Shown in pieces: positions 41,090-64,000 of a stretch of 64,000 nucleotides of DNA. The notes below the pieces were generated by a model. That model was given only the letters and a program-made list of their open reading frames with translations. It did not search any database and was not told where the DNA came from. The number at the start of each line of letters is the position of its first letter. Position 1 is the first letter of the stretch. Source of the DNA: Sinonovacula constricta (Eukaryota; Mollusca; Bivalvia; Cardiida; Solecurtidae); assembly GCA_007844125.1 (NCBI GenBank), contig CM017561.1, positions 26,497,038 to 26,561,037 on the forward strand, written 5' to 3'. The translations under genes were made by a program, and so were the position numbers.

Positions 41090-42415
41090 ATTAATTTTTT
41101 TTTCAAGATGACTTTATCAAGAAGTTTATAGAAAAAGATTAAGAAAGATGCCATCACACATAATTTTACAGTGATAGTGGCTAAGTGCTTATCGTATTGA
41201 TATTTTTATTACATTCACGTATAGTTTCAAGAAGCTAATACAAATCAAATATATAGATAAGTTTTTTCTTTTCGAAAATGGACATTACATGATAATCTCC
41301 CATGTTGCAAACCGCAGTTCAAGATTTTTTTTTAAAACAGAGTTGTCTTTCTACCTATTCTGCAGTGATAGTAAGCTTTGACTATAACGTTCCTGCAAGG
41401 ACGGCTTACTGCTGGTTTGAATGTGTCTGGGACCAATCTTTTGAATAAAAAAAGCATTCCGGGGCTTTAAAATACAGCGACAATGTATAACAAAGTGGCG
41501 AATGCTGATCCACTATGCCATCGGTGTGGAAAAAAGAAGCTTTGACAATGTGTAATGTTTAATCAGGATTATTTGGGTGATAGATGAGTTTCAATGATAC
41601 AGACATTATCCACTTAATTAATCTGTCCTCATTTTCCTTTTAATTGGCACCAGTGGTTGAGCTTTCCAAAACAACAGTCGGTGCTCAACAAGGAAACATT
41701 CTGTTATCATGTCCTTCAACATTTTTCTTGATTTTCAATAGCATAATTCCAGTCAAAGTAGCGACGTAAGGTAATTTTATAGTTTTTTGGTGGGGAAAAC
41801 TTAATACTTATGTCCAAGTAGAGCTAAATTGCAATGCAGGCAGCTGAATTTTTTACAGCATAAGAGTACGAGAAAAAGAGCGGATGCACAGCATTAAAGT
41901 CGCCTGAAATAATATCAGAAAGCTAAGCATATTCAAGAAACTAGCAGTAAGCACTTCTTTATTTTGATTTTTATAAACTATGTTCCAAACAGATAATGTT
42001 GTTAACTTATTCAATTTGGCAATGTGAAGGATACTTTTTTGACTCCTAGGGCAACACAAAATCTGTAAAATACACCTACTCAAACAATATTGTACGAACT
42101 CTCTATAAAGCAGCAATAGCAACATCAACAACAAAAGACAAAACAAACAAACAAACAAAACGCACAACAAAACAACCAAAAGGTAAAACAAACAACAACA
42201 GACAGCAACAACAAAAAACTCGGTACGACTTTGAAAGGGTAAAAAGTCACCAGCTTCCGCCTCAGTGTGGAAAACCATTTCGGACTGCAATAAAATACTG
42301 AATTTACATGACCTATTTATTTCTCCGAATTATGTCTACAAAAAGCAATATCTTTTAAAAGTGAGACAACAACGTTTAAATCTTAACAACCCTTAATAAA
42401 ATATTACACATACAT
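41090..42415 (-). repeat. Segmental duplication, segment A (inverted copy)
   Basis: Reverse complement of 36639-37625. It carries about 190 bp extra at 41158-41350, bounded by CAGTGATAGT, and about 140 bp extra at 41910-42055. The 145-codon minus-strand frame at 41853-42290 corresponds to the disrupted plus frame in segment A and has simple-sequence character (poly Val/Cys/Leu). Confidence 0.85.
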
Positions 42416-43320
42416 CTACTTTGTTTTATATGTACATATACATCATACATTGAGCTATGAGAGACATATCGGGTTTATCGATACGACTAAGGAGTTTGTT
42501 TGCCGAATGTTTTGGCGTATGGCAAAGGGTATCGTTTCTGTAATTTTCAATCGCGGCTTTGTCTATCTCAACAATTTGTCAAAACAACAATTGAATACTT
42601 TCATCCTTGAAATAAAACCCCACAAAGAACGACTTTCTTAAGGCTATTGAATAATGCATACAAATATCCCGTTTATTTGAAAATGCTGTCGTTTAAAATA
42701 TGTTTCCAGACAGACAGAATTAAATGCATAGCAATAAATTTTAAATAGTTATCCCTTCTAAAATCAACAGTTAAAGAAACGGAAAAAAACATTCCTAACT
42801 CCATGTTTAAAACCGCATTAATTCTAATCTGAATTTATAGAATTTTGACATTAAACTTCGACATCAGCGCGACGTGTCAACAACTGTTTACGAAAAAGTA
42901 TTAGAACGTCTTTAAAGATTTAACCTTCAATTTGTTATCCATTTTCATCGATTTAAGTCTTGAAATGCGTTACTTTGTTTAAAATAGTTCTGTAAATAGG
43001 TTCAAAAGTAAATGATGAAATCAATTTGTAGAATTTGGAAGGTCACTATTCTAATTTAATAATGGTCAATGTTGTGTTGATAATTTCAAATACATTGTCA
43101 TTAAAATGTAAATGTTAGAACTATTAAGTGATATGCCTACGTACAACATATGATTCTTACATGTATACTCTTTTGAGCTTACCCAAGCTTAAGGTGTCCC
43201 CAATTAGATAAAATAAAACGGTTCAATTTTACCAAGATATTAATTGCAAATAAATAAATTGGTTCAAGTATGTAAATTGTAATCAATCCAAAATGTTTGA
43301 GAATATAATCTGTTACTTAC

Positions 43321-43332
43321 GTGGAGATTCAT
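43321..43332 (-). pseudogene. Orphan first coding exon (MNLH), inverted
   Basis: The minus strand reads ATGAATCTCCAC followed by the donor GTAAG, matching gene 2 exon 1 (ATGGAGCTCCAC, GTAAGT). The duplicated block ends before the signal-peptide exon, and no matching exon 2 was found on the minus strand of the window, so the copy is probably a headless promoter-exon fragment or the 5' end of a non-coding transcript. Confidence 0.65.
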
Positions 43333-43560
43333 CTTTTACCGTATCTGTTGTTCCTTGTCATGATGAAACTCTCGCTAGGAACGATGACGATAATGCAGCA
43401 TCAGCCTGTCTTTTAAATACTTTCCGAGACCATCGCTTACCTCAGAAGTAACGCCCAGTTGCCCTAGTTCCGCCACAAGATCTATCATCCAGCCCACAGA
43501 CCACACAATCCAGGCTCCGCCCCAACCCAGGAATGAATTCAGTTTCTAATTATTTTCATG
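43333..43560 (-). promoter_or_regulatory. Inverted copy of the gene 2 promoter
   Basis: The minus strand carries GTATTTAAAA (43411-43420) about 85 bp before the ATG, followed by AGACAGGCTGATGCTGCATT. TATA box, spacing and start region are all intact compared with gene 2. Confidence 0.65.
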
Positions 43561-45657
43561 ACGCCATATGTTGCATAGGCTAAAAATGCATTGCTCTGCA
43601 AAGCGTTTAAGAATGTGTATAACTCATAAACAGACCATACCATTTAACTATAACTTTAAGTTTTAAATGCACTTAAAAATCGCAAGACCATGATTTTGCT
43701 AACTAAAGCAGACAAAAACAAACAACAACAAAAAGCCCTTTTTTCTAATGATGATCATCAATACAAAAATATAAGTTTCAATATGACAATTATACAATTA
43801 CGGAAAGCCATATAAGGAGCTAGTCACACCGGAAATTCTGTTTAATCACCACTCCAATGATGCGTGGGGTCTTCATTGCCCGTAACGTGAGATTGCATAT
43901 CGGTATTACTTCGGAATATTGTCCACCTTTGCAATATTGCATGCGATTTGAAAATATTCTCGCCCTATGATTTAAATATTTCGGGATCTCGTCACCTACA
44001 CTGGATTCATAATATTATAAATTTGGTTACTTAGATAGGTTGCTCTTTTTTAATTTTCTTCTGTTATCTAACATTTTAATACTTCACTCCTGTTATATAT
44101 TTTTCATCTGTGTTTCAAATGATGCCATTACACCCTTGTCGCATGATGTAAGTACCTAGTTTTGCTTCTACATCATTGCTTGGATTTTTTTTATTTCAAA
44201 CGACTTTATAAACTTGTAGTTGCGAGGTATTTATCTCTCGTACATATTATTCATATTTTAGGTAGCTCTCTACATTTATTATTTTGTTCAGTTATGTACC
44301 GCTAATGTAAGTGCTTATTGTTAGTTGTCCCACATTGATCAATGGTTCCCTTTTAGAGAACCGTTTAAGGCGTTTCTGCGCTCTGTTTAAACCTTTTAAA
44401 TTACCTTTAGTCGGCTATTTCGACGACTGGCCATTCCAACGCAACACCTGTTGTCATTTCTCTATTAACAAAGTGTCATTTCTTACCGTGTTTGTCAGTC
44501 CTTCCATTTAAATTGCATGCATGTGACTTGGCTATGGCAAGTTTAAATGTTAAGTTATAAACCTTTCAGTTTGTACACTTGTGGCATAACTCAAATCTTA
44601 ACATTTATAACTACAAAAAATGTAAAATATTTTGCCATAGAAATAGAATTAAAAATATATTTCATGAAATACTCTTATGATCACACGCATGCTTGATCAC
44701 TCGTATAATGAATCTATTGACATTTCTACCTAGTAGGATATCTTTATACATTACCAAATTCTCGCTTACCTCTCACATGAACAGAGACTGACCAATCAAA
44801 TCGCTTGGAATTCATATGCATGCATAATAAATATTTGCGTTATTAATTGTTTTGTGTTACTTTTACAAATACATGGTATTTTATGTTAAAATATCACTTT
44901 TCATTTATTTTGCATTTCTTTGATAAATCAGTAAGCTATTTGCTGAATTATACAAATTTTACCACTAATATACTGATCAAAAGACATCTGCAAATTTCAC
45001 CATCACAACTAGCGTTTATATTATTATAAAAAAGAAATTTGACAAACTATGCTTTGTTTTTGTTTTAATTTCACATTTATTAATTATAAGCTTAACCGAT
45101 AATGAACGAAACAAGAAATCTCAAATTATACATATGGCAATGCAATCATGGAAACAGATGTTTCTGATACATGCGTGGTAGATGTGTAAACATTAAAGTA
45201 AATAGGTTGCCTAGTCACATATGATGTAACTATAAAATTCAATTAATATTTAATTAAAAACTGGTTACATATGAAACGAATATTAATGTTCTAAAGAAAT
45301 ATCTTCACCGAAAACACATTTTGTGGCATTTAACGAAAAGTAATTAATATAAATACAGAAGGTGCCGCATTACTGAACGGCAAAACTTAAAGTAGACGGT
45401 TGATTGCTGATTGATGATTAAACTAAATTTTAAATTAGGTAGCAGATGGTCGAATTTCTAGAACGAAAGAACGTAGTCTTACAAACGTAGCCTTAGTCTT
45501 TCTTGCTATTTGTTTTGTTCGCAAATGATCAATGGCGTTGTCATTCAAATTTGTTTGAATATGCATAAAACTGGTTTTCGACCAAAATAAGGTTCAGAGC
45601 CAAAGGATACACAAATACATGTATGCACATGAATAGATTCAGTGGTTGTTCATATTA

Positions 45658-45765
<108 letters not shown>

Positions 45766-46322
45766 GAGGACAAGAACTCTTGATAATTCGAGTTTGTATT
45801 CGTGAGCATCGTGCATTTAACACTGAAAGACATATACAATTGTATACATATTTTATCTCTCTTAAGAAATTACGTTGTTTCTATCGGCTTTATTTTCGAA
45901 TATAGCGTTAGAACCAGACCTCCGCCATAACGGTCCTAGTCAACACAGGGATTTAATTTAGTTTAAAATGATACTACTCGGTGTATTAAATGGTTCACCA
46001 CCATATGTCTACATGCTATTGGAACCCATGTAAATGATCCACAAGGCTTCTTGGTAGTCCTGCTTAACTCTGACGTACCTAGAATATGCTTGGGGTCAAG
46101 AATGGGCAGAACCTTTCTTGTTATACAACCTGATGATCCTATAAACATAAATTATAAATTACCATAAAAAATTATTACTAAGGCGCAATGTATATATATG
46201 TTTATATCTTATCATTATAAAGTGGTGCAATCAAATGCTGAACTATGCAAAAATAAAATGGCCTGCATTTTCTTTAAAGAGGGGGACTACTATTATAGGT
46301 TAAACACATCATAATAAATATG

Positions 46323-46442
<120 letters not shown>

Positions 46443-47199
46443 TTCAAAAACTAAATCTTATGTTGTTGTTTCTTTCAGATATATTTATTTTCTCTTTATA
46501 TTTACATTTTTGTAATCAACATTATTGTCCATAATCTCAATACCAACCTTTAGTTTTAAAGTATAGGTTTATTTATCCTATAAAATGGAATATTGAAACT
46601 AGTTGTATTTAGTTTTATTGTTCTACCGGTCTGCGAATAAGCATGTACATGTTCCTTAATATCACTACGAAGCATTTGCCTAAAAAACACAAGTTTCAAA
46701 GCCACGATAACGTTAAATAATGAAAGAAACAAAACGTTAAATTAAATATTCATTTAAATTTAATTGCGACAAAAGACGACTTTACTATTATTAAAGAAAA
46801 TGGTGATTTCAACCCAATAAACAGTTTAGTGAATTACGGATTATTTAAAGCGATGTCCTTCACTCATGCGTAATGGCTTATCGTCAACAAACAGCCACTT
46901 GCAAGAAATAATTATTATTTCAATGAAACATCCTTATCATTTTACCATATGTTTTTCAGGATGTTGACGTTGCATTAGGTTTAATTTAAACTAGATGCTT
47001 ATTTGAGGGGATTGGAGCTAAGTGTGGGAAGAGTGATAGAGTTTGGGGGTTGGATCAGAGAGAATTGGTGTGTGAAAATGCAATTATTGGTTCGCGCTCT
47101 TTTGGGTTCAAATTGTTCTGTCGATAAAAAGTGTTTTAACATCGGGCACAGCAATGCATTTTAGCCTATGCAACATATGGCGTCATGAAAATAATTAGA

Positions 47200-47411
47200 A
47201 ACTGAATTCATTCCTGGGTTGGGGCGTAGCCTGGATTGTGTGGTCTGTGGGCTGGATGAGAGATCTTGTGGCGGAACTAGGGCAACTGGGAGTTACTTCT
47301 GAGGTAAGCGGTGGTCTCGGAAAGTATTTAAAAGACAGGCTGATGCTGCACTATCGTCATCGTTCCTAGCGATAGTTTCATCGTGACAAGGAACAACAGA
47401 TACGGTAAAAA
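47200..47411 (+). promoter_or_regulatory. Gene 2 promoter with TATA box
   Basis: TATTTAAAA at 47325-47333, 87 bp before the ATG; a GC-rich block TGGGTTGGGGCG lies near 47215. The region after the TATA box resembles that of gene 1 (CTGATGCTGCAC, CATCGTT). Confidence 0.65.
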
Positions 47412-60840
<13,429 letters not shown>

Positions 60841-61560
60841 AGTAAAGGTTCAAACAGCCTATTTATATTGTACCAACTTGGTTTAGTCCAATTCGTTCTG
60901 CCCCAATCGGCCCACTTCCAGCGCATATAGGCGGTAATGTTTTCACACCTTTCAAATGAGACAATACAACTATTTCCGTCTAAATGGTAAAATGTGTAGG
61001 CAAATGATAAGTAAGTGACGCCAATATGATAGCCTGCTTAAACATTGAACACGTGTGTAAAAATGTACCATGTTAAGTCAAATTAATTTAAATCTGTAAT
61101 TTCCTAACATTCTTACACCACTCTTCTATACACGTATATTTCAATTTTCTACCCCTATTCCCCGCATCCTTATCTGCGTTTAACTGAAGTGAAATTTCAC
61201 AGCCAGATTATGTGTGCTGGGATCTTCATACATGTATGACATGTCTTCAGACCGGATGCAGGTGTTGTGCACTACAGCTTAATGACCACTGCCCGTCTAA
61301 TTTAAAAAGAAACGTTGTGTCATAAAAGTGGCAATCTGTATGGGGGCTTATAATCGCTCGCGTGAATTGTAGGTACATGTACCGAATAATCTACATAAAT
61401 GGACTAGCTGCTAGAAAATAAATAACATCAGAAACATACCATTGTCTCATTCTCAACCCTTTTTCAAGCACTATTTAAATAAAAAATTCGGTAAGGAATA
61501 GTAAAATATGGGTTAATCGGGAAAAAAACTTAACAAACTAAAAAGATAGAAACAGAGCTA
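60841..61560. other. No gene seen; possible 3' untranslated region of gene 2
   Basis: No exon recognised. Canonical AATAAA at 61417-61422. Confidence 0.35.
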
Positions 61561-61584
61561 TTAAATAATAATTATATTATTATG

Positions 61585-62030
61585 AGACAAAATTGGACTA
61601 ACAACCGACAAATTAACACCTACCCTTAATCCTTTCCGTGTAGGGATCAAATCCATTAACATTAAAACAAATCTAATCGACGTAATTGATAAGATTATTC
61701 CCTTAGTTAAACTCAACTCAAATACTGAGTACTGAGATATCGCTACCCACATCCACATCTACACCGACGGTAGCAAGGATACAAACAAAAATGCTATAGG
61801 AGCATGGGTTATTATGATTGAAAATCAACAGAATAAATAAACAAGGCCAAAATAAAACTAAACTCTAGACATTCTATATTAAGATGCGAACTGTTAATTA
61901 TAACCCATAAACTGTGTTCAAATAGAACAAAATTGCCGATCAACAATAAATATGTACCCCGGCTCTCTTAGTTATTTACAAGCATTTCAGACAATTTATG
62001 GAAAGAATAGACAATAACTAATCAAAGAAA
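61585..62030 (+). pseudogene. Decayed retroelement fragment with RNase H motif
   Basis: One frame reads from about 61592 as LTTDKLTPTLNPFRVG, has one stop at 61736, then HIHIYTDGSKDTNKNAIGAW (61748-61807), the conserved first Asp motif of retroelement RNase H (YTDGS). A frame shift near 61830 continues it as NSRHSILRCELLII, resembling the conserved Glu helix (S-I-L-R-x-E-L), then SISDNLW. No reverse transcriptase was seen nearby. A broken copy from a non-LTR-type element; the exact clade is not determined. Confidence 0.65.
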
Positions 62031-64000
62031 TATATAGATTAAAATACTAAAATACAAATGTTAAGCAAAATCTCTAATATGAATTTGGAGATTTAAACTC
62101 ACCATCATAATATAGCCTATGATTAAATATTACTAGACTCAGACTCGGACCCAGCTACCTAGGTGAAGAAAGTAACCCCCCCCCCCCCCCACGACAAAGC
62201 AGACTTAATAAAACGCGTTCTTAATCTTTTTTAGAATAAATGCATTTCATTAAATATTTAATTAATAATATAGGATAACACCTACATAAACTGATTTATT
62301 ACAATGTCCAACATATCCAAATCAAACAATAACTAAAGTTTCAAAACCCACAAGACACGTGATGGGGTGAAATCTCTTTAAAATCTAAACATTCCTAATA
62401 AACCCATTCTCTTATTGGCTGGACCACAATTTGGCGGAAGATTACGACTGCTCTTTGTTTTAAGGCATTACACATCTAAGAAACTGTTTCTTAAAATTTT
62501 CACCATTGAAATGTTTTCTACTTCTGATTAGAGCTGGCACTTTTTGAACTTAAAGTGAACATGAAATCGGATGAATATGAACAAATAACACATTAAGTTA
62601 CACACTAGTTACGAGGATGTTTTAAAGTGAAAAAAGTACGGGAAAATTGTGTGAGTAGTTAAGCTTTGGTTGGTAATTCAGTTAGTTTAGTATATCGTAT
62701 ATAATATATATTTTAGTAGAGAATTAAATGTATTTAATGTATTTAATATCTTCTAGGTATTAAAGTGTTGCATTTTTATTAAATCTGCCTTTTTCCGCTG
62801 GTACAATAAGCAAAGACACGTGGGAATAATATAGGTCTTTGTAGCTAATCTCTTGCTATTGTGTGCTGCCTTAACCAAAACAGCACGGGGTTAAAGTATT
62901 TCTCTATGTCACAGTAAGGACAGTTCCTTTTGGTGAAATTGCATTCCTTACCAGGGTAGCTTGATCCTTGTTTTAATTAAAAAACTATTCTAAACTAACG
63001 ATATTGTGGCAGTAAATATTGAACTTAGAGTCCTACCAACATATACGAATATCTGAATTTGTGCGTTATTTATTATATTTATTTTATTAATTATAGCTCT
63101 TTCTCCATGGCTTGGTATCTACCCTAGTTTTATAAAGGCATTGGGTTTTTTGACAGGAGACTGTAAAGACTATATTTGTCTGCTGACTTGCTTGATTTTG
63201 CAATGATTAGATATTATATAATTTTCTATTGTTACCCCAACGATATTCTTTTCAGTAACCATACTGACGTCAAGGTACATGCCGATGTGCGCTAGTTATT
63301 ATAGGAGAGTATGTAAATGGCTTCATCATCCTAAAAAGACTTACAAAGGACCATTTCGTTATAAGAGGAAATCGATTTTAGAACAGACCAATTAACACCT
63401 CCGGTCAACACGTAAAGGATAAAACCAATTAACATAACGAACGGCTGAAAATCCTACTTCCTTTAAGATTAGTGGTGTCATAAAAGTGTCACCAATTAAT
63501 TGGAATTAACACACGTGCACGTGATTGGCAGGACGGGAAATGTACGGAAATTAAGAAGGCATGATGACAGATGTTTACTGTTATTTATGATTATGAAACT
63601 AGCACATTGTTTTGACAAACACATTCACACCACATCACTGGCAGAAGAATAGTTATATTAATTTGTTTGCTTCACTTGTGAACATACTTATATTGAATTT
63701 TCGTCGAGCACTGAATTGCTTTTATTTATTTATTTAAATTCGCATAAATGTGTATAAAGTTTACGCGTTTGAAATAATTGGCGAAGAGACTATATCAGTG
63801 TTGATTGTGCCCAGCGATGACATAGGTAAGCTAGCTTTACAATTAACTAACTTGTCGGAATATCAGAGATGATTCCACACGGTCCAATCATTTATTAACA
63901 ATGTTCATTGTATATGAGCCGTATCATTTGAATCCCATATTTGAGACAAACCTCTTTTCCATAACCTGACATAGAGCTAGATTATGTTACAGCTAGTTTT
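62031..64000. other. No gene seen; AT-rich flank with a poly(C) tract
   Basis: A run of about 14 C lies at 62177-62190. A possible small exon near 63256 (after TTCTTTTCAG) does not keep phase 1 and is not called. Downstream exons of gene 2 beyond the window edge cannot be excluded. Confidence 0.35.

Larger units (their letters stand above)
42416..43593 (-). repeat. Segmental duplication, segment C (inverted copy)
   Basis: Reverse complement of 47151-48327. It holds the gene 2-type promoter, first coding exon and the start of intron 1, facing the minus strand. The join to inverted A reads, on the minus strand, ACAAAGTAGATGTATG. This fuses the end of C (ACAAAGTAG) to the start of A (TAGATGTATG). 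Confidence 0.9.

Noticed and set aside
41853..42290. 145-codon minus-strand frame, partly kept at 36766-37008
   Set aside because: Low-complexity Val/Cys/Leu sequence from TTG/GTTT-rich DNA; the direct copy is interrupted by stops and a size change, so not a conserved protein.
42450..42641. 63-codon frame with counterpart at 48150-48377 on the other strand
   Set aside because: Lies within intron 1 sequence of the duplicated C segment; the similarity is due to duplication.
63256..63275. Next exon of gene 2 after TTCTTTTCAG
   Set aside because: The only nearby donor leaves phase 2, unlike all other exons of the gene.

Overview
This is an AT-rich eukaryotic (metazoan) window. Coding sequence occurs only as short exons with GT/AG introns, and there are many microsatellites, SINE-like and MITE-like repeats. 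Secreted Cys-rich EGF/EB-like modules on symmetric phase-1 exons, an AT-rich composition and many dispersed repeats suggest an invertebrate, most likely a bivalve or other lophotrochozoan. That placement is inference; no species marker was seen.

Region by region. 1-16.2 kb: no convincing gene; it holds a diverged tandem duplication (about 2.2-5.6 kb and 5.9-8.7 kb), a tRNA-derived SINE, and copies of a dispersed repeat. 16.2-31 kb: gene 1, plus strand, 14 coding exons that join without a frame break into 600 codons plus a stop. It encodes a secreted protein with a signal peptide, a short acidic linker and about 11 six-cysteine-type EGF/EB-like modules, each on one phase 1-1 exon. 31-36.6 kb: triplet repeats, a 42-bp minisatellite and dispersed repeats. 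36.6-48.3 kb: a rearranged segmental duplication of a roughly 5.7-kb unit A-B-C, now in the order A, B, inverted A, inverted C, B, C. C carries a promoter and first coding exon, so one copy is an orphan promoter facing the minus strand. 47.2-60.8 kb: gene 2, plus strand. Its promoter, 4-codon first exon and signal-peptide exon are paralogous to those of gene 1, but the mature part is a tandem series of 42-51 bp phase-1 exons coding for Ser/Gly/acidic peptides. These exons sit in roughly 2.1-kb duplicated units, one of which carries a TTAA-flanked transposon. 60.8-64 kb: no gene, apart from a decayed retroelement RNase H fragment.

The central observation is that two neighbouring genes share a promoter/exon 1/signal-peptide cassette (both signal peptides contain IILAGLC and end in VDA) but attach it to unrelated mature proteins: a disulfide-rich EGF-like chain and a disordered, S-x-E-rich acidic chain. 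All internal exons in both genes begin and end in phase 1, so whole exons can be added, lost or swapped without breaking the frame. A third copy of the cassette, inverted, lacks a second exon. The locus looks like a small family of co-regulated secreted proteins growing by exon and segment duplication; the function of the products is not established by the sequence.
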